Shown piece by piece: positions 26,396 to 37,479 of a DNA stretch of 64,000 bases. A model generated the notes under the pieces. It had not been told where the DNA came from. It did not search any database and worked only from the letters and a program-made list of their open reading frames with translations. The stretch spans positions 844,735 to 908,734 of the forward strand of contig LODT01000028.1 of NCBI GenBank assembly GCA_001606155.1. Direction: 5' to 3'. Every line of letters starts with the position of its first letter. Position 1 is the first letter of the stretch. This DNA comes from Tieghemostelium lacteum (taxonomy: Eukaryota > Evosea > Eumycetozoa > Dictyosteliales > Raperosteliaceae). Both the position numbers and the translations under genes were made by a program.

Positions 26396-27469
26396 TTAAT
26401 TGTTATTAAATAGATAGGTATCTTCAGTTGGACACATTGGATGATCATTTTCATTGATGATTGTTTTCTTTTTTGATTTGGGGGTTAGAATGTTATTCCA
26501 AATGGCAGTGGCGGCTAAGGAAGATCCTTTCTCTGATAAATGGAAACAATCAAATTTTGAAAGATAGTCTAGTTTGAGAGTAGTGTCTACTAGAGCTGGT
26601 TGAGTTACCACTCCAAAATCTGTGAAATTTAGTGCATTGATATGGTCAGCTGTATCCTGTATAATCTGATTGAGAGACAGTCTTGTTTTGACCATGGTAC
26701 TTCTACCAGACTCTGTATTGGCACAATCACAAAATCCAAGGAAATGTCTGGTTTTGTAGCAGAATTGGTCTTTGGAGAGTGAGTCTATTGGGGAGATATC
26801 AGGTAGCAATATAATTGAAACTAAGGTTCTGGGAAGAGTGTCACGAATGCTTAGTAGAAGCTTTTGAAAATTGAGTTTCCAATAGTCTACAGTTTTGAGT
26901 TTTTCATCACAGGATTCACAAATGTCGTTGGCGCCTATGAATATACTCAGGAACTTCCAATCTAGTTTGACATTGATAGGTTCTTTCATGTCGTCCATGG
27001 AGATTTTTAGATACTCTAGTTGTTCAACGAGGTCTTTGAGACGGGACTGACTTACAGCTGCATTCAGCTGACAGGTATCCACATCTCTACTATGAGAACG
27101 AATGGATTCAGGCATGAAATGATGGTATGGTAATGACTTGCCATAGGACTGACCTGTGATATTGCATCCTACTGATTTCATAAAGTTTGGAATGGTTGAA
27201 CAGTTTCCACCATCACCTCCAATGACCCACGACATGCCTCTAGACTCCCCAATAAAGTCACCAATCTTTTGATAACTGAGTGCAAATGCAGCAGTTATCG
27301 AATCACCCATTGCCATTATAGTTTTTATATCAATTGGACGAACCTTGTCAATACTACTAGGATAATACGTTGAACATTTCAGTTTATGACAATTTAGAGC
27401 CACACCTTCAATTGTCACTATCAAACCTATAAATACAATCAATAGTAGTGCAAATCTATTTTCAAGCAT
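26396..27469 (-). CDS. Secreted GDSL lipase / phospholipase B1-like esterase
   Basis: A single exon codes for 357 residues. The N-terminal segment ENRFALLLIVFIGLIVTIEG is a signal peptide. Block I is MAMGDSITAAFAL with the nucleophile Ser, block III is IFIGANDIC with the GxND Asn, and the block V catalytic pair is in DCFHLSEKG. Cysteines such as CESC and CDC and an Asn-rich sequon content suit a secreted or lysosomal protein. The order GDSxTA, GAND, DxxH and the overall length fit the single-unit PLB1-like subgroup of GDSL hydrolases, which cleave phospholipids or lysophospholipids. No break is seen. Substrate preference cannot be read from the sequence. Confidence 0.88.
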   Translation of the reverse strand: MLENRFALLLIVFIGLIVTIEGVALNCHKLKCSTYYPSSIDKVRPIDIKTIMAMGDSITAAFALSYQKIGDFIGESRGMSWVIGGDGGNCSTIPNFMKSVGCNITGQSYGKSLPYHHFMPESIRSHSRDVDTCQLNAAVSQSRLKDLVEQLEYLKISMDDMKEPINVKLDWKFLSIFIGANDICESCDEKLKTVDYWKLNFQKLLLSIRDTLPRTLVSIILLPDISPIDSLSKDQFCYKTRHFLGFCDCANTESGRSTMVKTRLSLNQIIQDTADHINALNFTDFGVVTQPALVDTTLKLDYLSKFDCFHLSEKGSSLAATAIWNNILTPKSKKKTIINENDHPMCPTEDTYLFNNN

Positions 27470-28914
27470 TCCTCTTTCTAAATTTTGAGATTAATTTTAT
27501 ATTATATATAATATAATATTAAAATATTTAAATAAAAGATTCACATTTATTTAATAACTCTCTTTGATGTACCAATTCATTCTTTTAGAAAATGGTGTGT
27601 GTCGTTAAAGTTATCATAATAGTTGTAAATTTAGAAATCTTATTCTAAATAAAAGAGTGGAATGTTTTTTTTTAATTTACCATAATTGGTATACTGGTAT
27701 CCAATAATAAGATAGATTATTTGTTTAAGATGGTTATAGGTATTGTTATTTATATATAAAGTGTGAGTGTATGTATGTGTGATGTACGAGTGTGGGTCAA
27801 AAGTGTGTTAAAAGTGTTAAAAATAAAATCACCATCTCAAACATATATTGTTAATTATATAAATTCAATATCTGTATATAATCTCCAATATGAGTAATTA
27901 CAAAAGGAGGTGAACTTGTGAAATTTCCTTCATTCTCCGGTCATATACTAGTATAAATAAAAATTTTGATCAAAATATATATATATTGAGATTTACTAAA
28001 TAATACTCACCATTAACTGTACAATCACTATTATAAAGTACAGCAATTGGTTCTAAATCATTAACCAGATCATTATGCAAGTCCAAATTTAACTAAGTTC
28101 AAATCGTAATGGGTATAATAGTTGCCTCTCTTGTTTATCAAAGATATATATACCAAAAATGTTTAAAGGTACCTGGTTTGTCAATTATTTCTGCATATTA
28201 TGAACTCTGGTTCAAATTTTATAGTATCACCTGTATTATTCTATCCCATAGTTTAAACCTATTTCAAAGTACCATCAACACCTTTGTTAGGTATTACTTA
28301 ATGTCTGAGTGATAGTCTTTATCTGGTTCTTCATTCTTATTTTTTATTTTATCACTGTGGAGATCATTACTCAATACACTTGCATCAACATCTTCAAATG
28401 GATCTTATTCTATAATTTCATAATTAGCTATTATGAATCTGTGCTTTGGTAAATTGGGAGAGTAAATAAATAGTTTTTTGCAGGATCTCTTTTGGAGATT
28501 AAAATGAAAATAGAACTTAAAAAAAAAAAAAATTTTTATTTGTTTTTCACAAAAGCAAGAAACAACACACTACAATTCACCACAATTACAATGATTATAA
28601 ATTAGATATATAGAATTCAAAACGTAGCACTACTTTAAATCAAATTAGCCTTTATATATATTTTTTTTTTTTTTTATATTTAAATTTTTTTTTAAATACT
28701 AAAGCTTCACTTTACACACACAAACACACTTGTCATAATCCACTGCAACCAATTAAAATTGTTTTAAAATTTTTTTAAATATCATCAAAATCTATTACCC
28801 TGTTATTAATATCATTTATTGTAAATTTTTCATTGTAGTTTGTATAAAAAATATTGTTTCTATAAGATCTTCAAAAAACAGATAATTTAAAAAAGAAAAT
28901 ATTTTCTTTTAAAA
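27470..28914. other. Long intergenic region with one decayed gene
   Basis: This 1.4-kb spacer separates the divergent GDSL and kelch genes. It contains AT-rich promoter-like sequence at both ends, T tracts, and a coding-like but broken stretch on the minus strand at about 27860-28480 (listed separately). Confidence 0.6.
27860..28480 (-). pseudogene. Decayed gene fragment of unknown family
   Basis: Minus-strand frames here read as plausible protein interrupted by stops: a part starting NLPKHRFIIANYEIIE, an acidic part containing DPFEDVDASVLSNDL, and a part containing DLVNDLEPIAVLYNSD followed by a good donor (GTGAGT at about 28015). At least three in-frame stops occur (after NYEIIE, after YHSDIK, and between the pieces). 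The codon usage looks like a former host gene. I do not recognise the family. It might instead be chance, but the length of protein-like sequence argues against that. Confidence 0.4.
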
Positions 28915-30432
28915 ATGGGAATTACATACTCTTTAAATTCTAAAAGAAGTTTTTCAGGTAAAACAACAGAATTACAATTAAAATATAATTGTTATGGATA
29001 TCAACAAAATATCAGTATTAGTGGAAATCAAGATTACATTGATGTATATTTTGATCAACATGAAGACTGTATAACACCTATATTATTGAATAAATCTACT
29101 AGTATCCAGAATAGTAGTAAAAGTAGTAATAGTAGTAATAGTAGTAATAGTAATAATAATAGTAATAGTAATAGTAATAATTGTAATTGTAATAATAATA
29201 TAAATATAGATAACCATGGTAATAAATTTTATAATTGGAAGGCGGTGTTACCAACTGAGAGAACAGAGTCAAATTGGGGTAAACCTAGATATGCTCACAG
29301 TATGGTTAGTTTAGGAAAGAAATTGATTATTTTTGGTGGACGTGGAGAAGGGAAGTTTCTAGATGATCTATGTGTATATGATACTGTAAATGAAGAATGG
29401 ATGAATGTGAAGACTAGTGGAGAACAGCCTCCACCCAGAGCATTTCACAGTGCATGGTGTTATTTGGGTAAAATGTACATTTATGCTGGAATCAATGGGG
29501 GTTTGGTGTTGGATGACATGTATAGTCTGGACAGTGACAATTGGGTGTGGAAGAAAGAAACCACTCGGTCTCCACCTGGAAGTCAACCACGACCACGATA
29601 CGAACACAAGACAGTATTGGTAGGAACTGAAGTGTACATGTTTGGAGGTGCTTCACAGTACTCGTGGCTCAATGATTGCCATATACTGAATATGCAGACT
29701 ATGACATGGCGACGACAGAACATGGGTGGAACTGCACCTTCCAAACGTTGTGCACATTCCATGAGTGCACACAAAGGTGCATATATCTATGTATTTGGAG
29801 GGTACAATGGAACTAGTAGACTCAATGATTTGTATATTCTAGATATTAAAAGAAAGAGATGGGTCCAATTAAATCATCAAAATGGTAAATTGCCAGGTCG
29901 TGCTGCTCATTCAATGATTACTTTAGGTGATAGTCTGTTAATGACAGGTGGATATGACGGGTCTACTAAACTTGGTGACATTGCATCCTTTGATTGTAAC
30001 CATTTAGAATGGACTCATTCTATATTGGTCAATAGCTTACCTACTAGATCCTATCATACCTCAATTGCCATTAAAAATAGAGTCTATGTATTTGGTGGTT
30101 TTGGTGCGGATAATCAACCACTTAAAGACCTATATATCCTCGAACCCTCGTTACCAACGCTCACTGATCTATGTATATTAAAATTATATTTAAACCCCAC
30201 TTTAAGTTCAAGTAAAAACTTTTTATTACAACCACCACCACCACACTCACCCACACCACCATCTTCACCACTATCTCTGCAAATTTCAAAATCCAATAAC
30301 AACAGTAACAACAGTAATAGTAGTAATACAACAGATTTAAATAACATATTTGAACAGTGTCCAGAAGGATTAAAAGATTTAATGACTAAAAGAAAGTTAA
30401 TAAAAAACCCATACTGTTCTTCGACTTGTTGA
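28915..30432 (+). CDS. Kelch-repeat beta-propeller protein, probably N-myristoylated
   Basis: A single exon codes for 505 residues. It starts MGITYS, which has Gly2 and Ser6 as in N-myristoylation signals, so membrane anchoring is likely (inference). A Ser/Asn run (residues about 62-98) precedes six kelch motifs between residues about 125 and 415. Each has an H-S or H-T after a basic residue, then a YIFGG-type glycine pair and a conserved W about 40 residues on (FGGRGEGKFLDDL, AGINGG, FGGASQYSW, FGGYNGTSRLND, TGGYDGSTKL, FGGFGADNQ). Six blades suffice for one propeller. The C-terminal tail is Pro/Ser/Asn-rich with no further domain. No BTB or catalytic domain is fused, so it is probably a scaffold; its partners are unknown. 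Confidence 0.88.
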   Translation: MGITYSLNSKRSFSGKTTELQLKYNCYGYQQNISISGNQDYIDVYFDQHEDCITPILLNKSTSIQNSSKSSNSSNSSNSNNNSNSNSNNCNCNNNINIDNHGNKFYNWKAVLPTERTESNWGKPRYAHSMVSLGKKLIIFGGRGEGKFLDDLCVYDTVNEEWMNVKTSGEQPPPRAFHSAWCYLGKMYIYAGINGGLVLDDMYSLDSDNWVWKKETTRSPPGSQPRPRYEHKTVLVGTEVYMFGGASQYSWLNDCHILNMQTMTWRRQNMGGTAPSKRCAHSMSAHKGAYIYVFGGYNGTSRLNDLYILDIKRKRWVQLNHQNGKLPGRAAHSMITLGDSLLMTGGYDGSTKLGDIASFDCNHLEWTHSILVNSLPTRSYHTSIAIKNRVYVFGGFGADNQPLKDLYILEPSLPTLTDLCILKLYLNPTLSSSKNFLLQPPPPHSPTPPSSPLSLQISKSNNNSNNSNSSNTTDLNNIFEQCPEGLKDLMTKRKLIKNPYCSSTC

Positions 30433-30891
30433 AGTTTGAAATCACCGATCTCACTCCCATATGAATTATAATATATCCATTGATATTATTATTTTAAATA
30501 AACTCAAACTTTGAATTGTTGAACCGATATGAGCAAAATTTTATTTTTGTGTTTATTTATTTTTAAATTTGAAATAAATGAAATAAACGAAAGTCCATAT
30601 TACACCCCCCTAAAATTAAAGTGAAAAGTCATATTTTTGAAAAATCTAAATTGTTAGGATTAATCGTTTTTTAATTGGTTAATTATTTTGTCAGATTTGA
30701 TATTTTTTTTATTTTTGACAACAATTCAAATAACTAAAACAAAAAACAGTTACTAGTGGTTAGGGCAAAAACTATCAACTGCCTAAAATACAAAAAATAT
30801 TTTTCCTTATTTTTTTTCTTTTTTTTTTTTTTTGATCAAAACCACCATATCCTTTCTATTAATACTCAAACACACACACATTTTATCAAGG
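30433..30891. other. Intergenic, promoter of the Grl receptor
   Basis: AT-rich spacer between tandem plus-strand genes, with a long T tract (about 30810-30832) just upstream of the receptor start. No other feature is seen. Confidence 0.5.
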
Positions 30892-33249
30892 ATGAAGAAC
30901 AATTCTGGAAAATTGTCTTTGATAGTAATTTGTATATTATTATGTTTCACTACATTGAAAACAGAGGCTGAAGAGGTCAGACTTGGATTGTTATTGGAGG
31001 GACAGATTAGCGATTTAGGTATAAACTACAACATCAATCATGGTCTGATTGAGACAGAATCTCTAATTAATATTACCAGAAGTAAAGTCATTTCCAATGT
31101 AGTCGACGACGAGACTACCAGCGATGCCATTCATTTCCTTCTTGAGAATGGATTTAATTTCATTATAACAACAAGTGATGTACAAGCAGTCACTGCATTG
31201 CAAATTGCATCCATTCACACCAATATTTATTTCCTCATTTTTGTCATGACTGAACAGGGTAGTTATTCAGTGGCTCCACACACTAGAGTTGCTACCTACT
31301 ACTATAATGAGATTTCCCCACATTATATCTTGGGGTACCTCATAGGTGCAGCTGCTCAAGATCTCAACATTCAAAGAGTTGGTATGGTCGTCCCAGGTCC
31401 ACCAACTGAGAATTACTACACCTCCAATGCATTCTACCAAGGTCTCATCGAATCCAACAACACTGTTGAATTTATGGTTATCGCCACCAGTTCTTACAAT
31501 GACCCAGATACCTCTGATGGTGCCTATGCTATATTGAATTACATGAACATTGATGTTATCACTCAAAGTCAAACCACCATGTCTGTCGCAATTCCCATGA
31601 TGTACCAGTCCAAACTCGCTCTTGGTACTAACGGGTTCCCACAGTCCATGATCTACGGTACCAAAGTCATTCAATCAGCAGTCTTCCACTACTCTGTACC
31701 ATTCGTTCAACACGCTCAATTAATCTTGGATGACAACTGGCCTGAACAATCCCCAGTCTTCTTTGGTGACTTTAAGAACGGTTTCATCGCCCTCGACGAC
31801 TACAGTTACCTCATCTCCGAACCAGTCAGACAACTAGTCAACGATAAGGTTACAACTATTGCTGCTCAACCACTCTCTGAGACTGACTATCTATGTAACG
31901 ACCTCAACATTGCCGCCTTTGGCGACCGTTGCATCAGTTATGACGATATGCTCATGGACTCTGACAAATTGTATGGACAAGTCAATAACCTCGGTTACTA
32001 CGCAGTCCCAACATCTGAAGTCTACGCCACTAAATCCATCAACACTGCATTCAGAGCCGTAAGCGCCGTTGAGATTGGTACTTGTATCATCATCTTTGCC
32101 GTCATTGCAGTCTTTTTCAGACACAATGTCAACTTTACCTACTCAACCCTACCATTCTGTGCAGCTCTCCTTTTAGGTGCCTGTTTAGTTGGTGTCGCAA
32201 TCATTTTATGGAACCTTAAAGAACTCAATGCCGGTATCTGTAATGCACGTATTTGGATGGCTTCTCTAGGTTACACCATCCTCTTGGGTATGATCATTGT
32301 AAAGAACACTCTAATTCACAGAAAATTCCAGAGTATGATCAAAACCAAGAATGACAAAATCTCTCCAATTCCATTCAAGAATGTATTGATGTTCTTCACT
32401 CCTTTATTGGTCATCACTATTGTATTGTTGGGTGTCTACACTGGTATTGGTGAAGTCGACTCTGAGAAAGCATTAGGTCTTGACGGTATCGGTAAATATG
32501 AATACACCCAAAAATGCTACAACAACAGCAGTGGTAATGTCATTGTATACGTTATCCTCATCTATCACGGTCTCATGCTACTCTACGGATGTTTCATCAC
32601 CTGGGAGACCAGAGTCAATGATTTGGAGGAGTTTGCTGAAGTCCATGACTTTGCCTCTTCCGTCTATCTCATTACTTTTTGTTCATTTATTATCATTCCT
32701 CTTATGGCTGGTATCCAAGTTCACAGAAACAGAGAAACTATTATCTCTGCATGCGGTATCTTTACCTCATTCTCTTGTATATTAATTATTTTTGGTGCCA
32801 AGTTCTGGAAAGTCTACAAACCAGTCGAAGATGATGGTTTGCCACAAATCAAATTGCAAAACTTTAGAAGCAACTCTCAAGGAAAATCCAGTAGCGGTGA
32901 AACCGGTAAATCCAAATCCTCAAGTCGTTCAAAATCCTTGCACAGTCGTTCAGCCAACAACAACACAAAGACCAAAGACATCTCAACCTCTGTAAATATT
33001 CAAAACTTTGTCAACCCTATTGAATCACAATCCAGAGTCATGGAAAAAGAAAAAGAAAGAGAAAAGGAAAGAGTTCAAGAGATCCTCAACAATGGTCAAA
33101 ACAACACCACTGTAGTTGCCTCTTCCTCTCTCTACAATGGCACTCTTTTGGTTGAATCCAATAACAATACTCAATCAGTCACCGAATCAACTAACGACAT
33201 TTCTCAATCTCAAGTTGATCTCATTAAATCTGAAGAACAACAACAATAA
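30892..33249 (+). CDS. GABA-B/metabotropic glutamate receptor-like (Grl) seven-helix receptor with BMP-type ectodomain
   Basis: 785 residues. I chose ATG 30892 because it gives a clean signal peptide (KLSLIVICILLCFTTLKTEA); the upstream in-frame ATG at 30832 would place 20 residues before it. Residues about 28-380 form an ectodomain of the bacterial basic-membrane-protein (PnrA-like) type, starting EEVRLGLLLEGQISDLG. Then come seven membrane segments (about 400-655: IGTCIIIFAVIAVFF, LPFCAALLLGACLVG, MASLGYTILLGM and others) of the class C type, and a long Ser-, Lys- and Glu-rich cytosolic tail. This architecture is the dictyostelid grl family, some members of which respond to GABA or glutamate. 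The ligand cannot be inferred here. The central coding part is richer in C than its neighbours, suggesting high expression. Confidence 0.9.
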   Translation: MKNNSGKLSLIVICILLCFTTLKTEAEEVRLGLLLEGQISDLGINYNINHGLIETESLINITRSKVISNVVDDETTSDAIHFLLENGFNFIITTSDVQAVTALQIASIHTNIYFLIFVMTEQGSYSVAPHTRVATYYYNEISPHYILGYLIGAAAQDLNIQRVGMVVPGPPTENYYTSNAFYQGLIESNNTVEFMVIATSSYNDPDTSDGAYAILNYMNIDVITQSQTTMSVAIPMMYQSKLALGTNGFPQSMIYGTKVIQSAVFHYSVPFVQHAQLILDDNWPEQSPVFFGDFKNGFIALDDYSYLISEPVRQLVNDKVTTIAAQPLSETDYLCNDLNIAAFGDRCISYDDMLMDSDKLYGQVNNLGYYAVPTSEVYATKSINTAFRAVSAVEIGTCIIIFAVIAVFFRHNVNFTYSTLPFCAALLLGACLVGVAIILWNLKELNAGICNARIWMASLGYTILLGMIIVKNTLIHRKFQSMIKTKNDKISPIPFKNVLMFFTPLLVITIVLLGVYTGIGEVDSEKALGLDGIGKYEYTQKCYNNSSGNVIVYVILIYHGLMLLYGCFITWETRVNDLEEFAEVHDFASSVYLITFCSFIIIPLMAGIQVHRNRETIISACGIFTSFSCILIIFGAKFWKVYKPVEDDGLPQIKLQNFRSNSQGKSSSGETGKSKSSSRSKSLHSRSANNNTKTKDISTSVNIQNFVNPIESQSRVMEKEKEREKERVQEILNNGQNNTTVVASSSLYNGTLLVESNNNTQSVTESTNDISQSQVDLIKSEEQQQ

Positions 33250-33702
33250 TTTACCACTAGTGCCTCCAACTCCCAATCCCATTTTTTTTTTTTTACCCAC
33301 CGTATATACTCACACTAAAACAAAAAAACCATATCAACACAAATAGTCAAAACAAAATGTGAATTAGTAACCTATAAATAATTATTTGTTGCGCAAACAT
33401 TTACATTATATACCAATTATACAAAAAAACATATTATATACACATATGTACATGTTGGTATAGTAGGGGTTTGCCATTCAAGGCAAATAATTAATTTTCG
33501 AAAATAAAAATTGTAATAATACAAAAAAAAAATATATATTATATAGTAATAAATCCAAAACATTTAATAATGACTTCTTCTTTATTCTTTTTATATTGTA
33601 ATTCAATGTCACCCTGGTGAGATGTCGTCTTTTTTAAATATAAATGGGAAAATGAATTTTTAAATTTTTTAGTTTTGATTGCAGATTTAGAGAATAGAGA
33701 GG
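33250..33702. other. Intergenic spacer
   Basis: AT-rich. A 60-codon minus-strand frame (33539-33721) overlaps the next gene's start and has no ATG supported by context, so I do not call it a gene. Confidence 0.45.
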
Positions 33703-34194
33703 ATGGATAAAAATAATTCAATGAATATATTAGATATATACCTTAGATTTCAAGGTATATTATATCTGATTTTAGGCATTGGTGGACTTGCAGCACCAAT
33801 TTCTTTAGTATCAATGTATAAATCAGAAATGATACCAATGAATGCTGAAGGTCAAATTTCAGAACTTTTCTCAACTTTAGCATTAATGTATACCTATTTT
33901 ATAGCATCAATTAGTATCTTTCAAAGTTGTCTATCATTTATATTAGTAAGAACTGAACATGCATCAACTAAATCTACACTATTACGTGTATCCATTCTAT
34001 TACAAGCCATTATATTAGCACTAAACATTTGGATTTTCATTTCAAAATCACACATTTACAATCAAGAGAGTTATTATACAACATTTATATCCTTTAGTTA
34101 TTCAGTAATTGATTTTATAGTTATCATTGCACTCTATTATTTTAAAAATCCTCAAAAATCAACACCTCAACAATCTAATAAAAAAAAGAAATAG
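33703..34194 (+). CDS. Small four-helix membrane protein, unknown function
   Basis: A single exon codes for 163 residues. Four hydrophobic segments are visible: about residues 15-33 (FQGILYLILGIGGLAAPIS), 50-75 (TLALMYTYFIASISIF and following), 92-112 (LLRVSILLQAIILALNIWIF) and 127-146 (ISFSYSVIDFIVIIALYYF). The C-terminus is Lys-rich (KKKK), which could act as an ER-retrieval-like signal (weak inference). I do not recognise the family. Codon use and the clean ATG after an A-rich leader make it a believable gene. It converges with the PH/GAR gene 157 bp downstream. Confidence 0.7.
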   Translation: MDKNNSMNILDIYLRFQGILYLILGIGGLAAPISLVSMYKSEMIPMNAEGQISELFSTLALMYTYFIASISIFQSCLSFILVRTEHASTKSTLLRVSILLQAIILALNIWIFISKSHIYNQESYYTTFISFSYSVIDFIVIIALYYFKNPQKSTPQQSNKKKK

Positions 34195-34351
34195 AATAGA
34201 ATAGAATAACGAAGAAAAAATACAATAATAACAATAATATATAAGTTTAGGAAATAGAACAAATGTTTTATTTTTAAATAGTGATAATAGTAATTTTGAT
34301 TTATACAATATAATATTAGGTTTTGTTAAATTTTGAGGGATTTTTAGGAAT

Positions 34352-36913
34352 TTAAATTCTACTGACAGCTGCTCTACTAGTTGGTCTAAATGGCATTGGT
34401 TCTTGATAGGATTGTTGTTTTTTAAGTTGTGCTCTGGAAGGTACTCTTAAGATTTTAATAGTTTCAGTACGTCCATATTTTAATACAAATTCTTCAAAAG
34501 TCATAAACCCACCACCAACTCTAACCATTAACTGACCTGCTAGAATAGTTGTATTGATTCTCTTGGTACCAAATTGGTAGAGACCTTCTCCAAGTCTTTC
34601 AAAGTTTGGTGGAATCACAGAACCACCACTATTATTCATTTTGGAGAAGGAGTGAATGGCACTCTCAACCAAGACATCTAACTGATCTTCTTGTTTGGCG
34701 TGGTATTCGATAGAGCTTTGGTGTTGTTTTGACTGAATTTCCTCTAGATTCTTAAACAGAATCAATTTCTTTTTCATTGAGAGTATATCATGAATTGTAG
34801 ATTTAAACTGATCAATCAATTTAAAGTATCTGCTAAACAAGAGATTTTGAAGGTTTTCTGAGAGAATCTTTAGTGGCTCTTTAATCTCTACAGTGGAGGT
34901 TGTAATAAGGTGACTGACTCCACTGACTATCGATTCAATATTGTCAATCCATTCATCGGATTTCTTTTTCTCATCTTGGTAGTGGTTGGTCTGATCGAGG
35001 AACGACTGTTGAAGACCTTCTGCAACTCCCAGTAGCTCCTGTTGACTGTCTTGTGGGACTGAAGTGACATCCAATGCAGCGATATAAGGTTCCATTTTAT
35101 TCATAAAAACGTCGAGATTTGATTCTAGAGGGTCCATATGGTCCTGGTACAATTGGAGACCTTGAGTCTCCTTACTAATGACTTTAATCTGCTCCAAAAA
35201 GTCAGCAAGTGATTTCTTACTGCTTGCCAAGTGTTCTAACATCTCATTCAACTCTGACAAATGTCCCTTTACAATATCGCTAGCATGCAAGTCGGCCAGG
35301 GTATCGTTGATAGCCTGCAACAATACAATGTTCTGTGAGATTGGGAACTTCATTTTAAGTTTAGTGTCGCTGATGGGTTCATCTTCAGTGACTATATCTC
35401 CACCGAGGTCAATGTCCACATCGGTATTCTGAGGTTTCCAACCATCCAAATAGTCATTCAATTTCTGATCGTTCAAAACTGACAGTACACTCGAGTTACC
35501 ATCAATATACTCTAACAACTGATTAATCTCACTGTTTACCAGCGGTAGAAGACTCTGAATTTTGTTATTCTCTACATCCTGAGCACGTTGTTTAATGTGA
35601 TTTAAATCTGCCTCAAAATGGTCGAGTGGTTTTTCCTTTTCCAAAACACGGAAATTTTCGTCAATTTTTCTCTTGAGTTTGACATTTTCATGATGATAAT
35701 TGTCTTTGGATTTTCTGTATCTGTTCGATGATCTCTCAATTTGGAAGACCAACTGTGCCCAATTCACTTTTCCATTAGATTCAATGGCACCATTCGATGC
35801 ATTGGAAGTCGATTGAGAGGAAGTAGAAATTCCACTGGTAGACTTCATTAATTGAATTGCTTTCTTTTTACCAGACTCTGATTCCTCAGCCAAATGAATC
35901 AACTGTGATTTCTCAGAATCAAAGTTCTTTTCCAATGCGTTTTTGTCCTTTAGAATCTGTTCTCTAAGCTGTTTCTCCTCTTCCAACTCATTCTGTACAG
36001 CCTCTATATCCTGCACGAGTTCTTCTTTCTCAGTCTCCAGGTCCTTAATTGTATTAATTAATGTCTCAATATTGGACTGATCCAATTGCTCCAAAATCTT
36101 TTCATTTTCTTTTTGTAACTGTTGTTTTTCCTCTTCTAACTCTTTGGCATATTGTTCAAATGCAATCTTTTCCTCTTGGAGTTTAGATATGAGATTTTCC
36201 TTATTTTCAATCTCTCTCTCCAAACGCATTCTTTCCGATTGGGCAGGTTTCTGACCTCCACCTCCAGCAGTTGTATTATATTTCATTGAATCTGGATTAG
36301 TTGGTTGATTTGACGAATATTCTTCATCATCATCCATATAATCACCACCACCTGATAAATCCTCATCTGAACCCTTTCCATTTGTTCCACTAGCACCACC
36401 TGGAGTATTCTTTCTCCAAACTTTCAAATCATTTATAATACCAAATGTCTTTTGTTTAGTTTCTTCATCTTTTTTCTTTATCTGATTCATTCTAGCTGTT
36501 ACACCCTCTATCCAATAAATTCTATCATGTTCTGTACTTGCATACAAATAATAAACTCTACCTGGAGCTAATTTATTTTCGTTTGTTAATTACATGATCA
36601 TATTTTATAATTATTTTAAAAAATTTTATAATCAATCCTGGGGAGTAAGTTTTTATGAGGTGAGATATATCTATAAATACATACTTGTCATTTCAAATCC
36701 CCATGTTGAACCTTTATTAAATGATTCATTTTTACTGGCACAAACATGTAGAATATCTTTAATATTGATTTGACCATACAGTTTCATATCCAATTTTGAT
36801 TCATAGTAAAATATGGTATCTTGATTCTCTGGAACTACAAACCATCTTTTTTTATAAAATTTCATTAGACCCTTTTGGCCCAACTTAAAAATATAACCAC
36901 TTAACACTGTCAT
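34352..36913 (-). CDS. PH domain / coiled-coil / GAR (GAS2-related) domain protein
   Basis: Exon 1 is 36685-36913 and exon 2 is 34352-36567, coding for 814 residues. The 117-bp intron (donor GTATGT, acceptor TTAG) joins FEMT to TPGRVYYLYASTE, restoring the end of a PH domain (residues 1 to about 112, with GYIFKLGQKGLMKFYKKRWF and the C-terminal Trp in RIYWIEGV). Residues about 185-310 are a strong coiled coil rich in E, K and Q; a helical middle follows. The C-terminus (residues about 735-785) contains GLYQFG and AGQLMVRVGGGFMTFEEF, the core of the GAS2-related microtubule-binding domain. It is probably a cortical linker between membrane phosphoinositides and microtubules (inference). I chose the ATG at 36913 because the frame upstream lacks another ATG. 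Confidence 0.85.
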
Positions 36914-37479
36914 TCTATCATCAGGCAACAATGAGACACTCAATATATATTTTTAAAAATAAAAGTGAGAATGAGGAAAAAAAAGAATCTGAATTTTAAA
37001 AAAAAAAATCTAGACAAACAATCTGATTAAAACAGTAAGAATATTAACTGATTACAATTAAAAAATTAATAAAAAAAAAAAATAAAAATAAAAAAGTTAA
37101 GATATTTATTTATTAAAATTTCGGAATTCTAATTATTCAAATTTTATTTGATTTTTTTATAATATCTTAGTTATTCAAAACTACCCGAAAGTCCTTTGAT
37201 GTGTAGTCACATTTATTTTTCATCAATTGATGATGTCATTTTTACTAAAATTTAGTTTCTCCACATTTTGTAAATTGTAAATAAGATGTTCATTGATGTC
37301 TATTATAAAAAATGTTTAAACATAGGTTTTCTAAAAGTTTTTTTTAGTATAAACACACTGGGCAATTACACAGTGTTAAGATGGTCCTTTATTTTACAAT
37401 TGAAATTTGACATTATATATATATATCTTTTCCTATATTTGTTTTTTTTTTATTGTTTTATATATGATTCAAGAGATCT
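36914..37479. other. Intergenic, no gene seen
   Basis: Very AT-rich, with A/T homopolymers at 36998-37090 and 37380-37450. Short frames here have no protein character. Confidence 0.5.

Noticed and set aside
30832-30891. Upstream ATG as start of the Grl receptor
   Set aside because: It places about 20 extra residues before a classic signal peptide that starts at the ATG at 30892.
33539-33721. Minus-strand 60-codon ORF
   Set aside because: It overlaps the start of the membrane-protein gene and has a contrived start; the end (IELQYKKNKEEVIIKC) looks protein-like, but no exon partner was found.
34352-36547. PH/GAR gene as two separate proteins (34352-36547 and 36671-36943)
   Set aside because: Both apparent starts are TTG, and a normal intron joins them into a complete PH domain.
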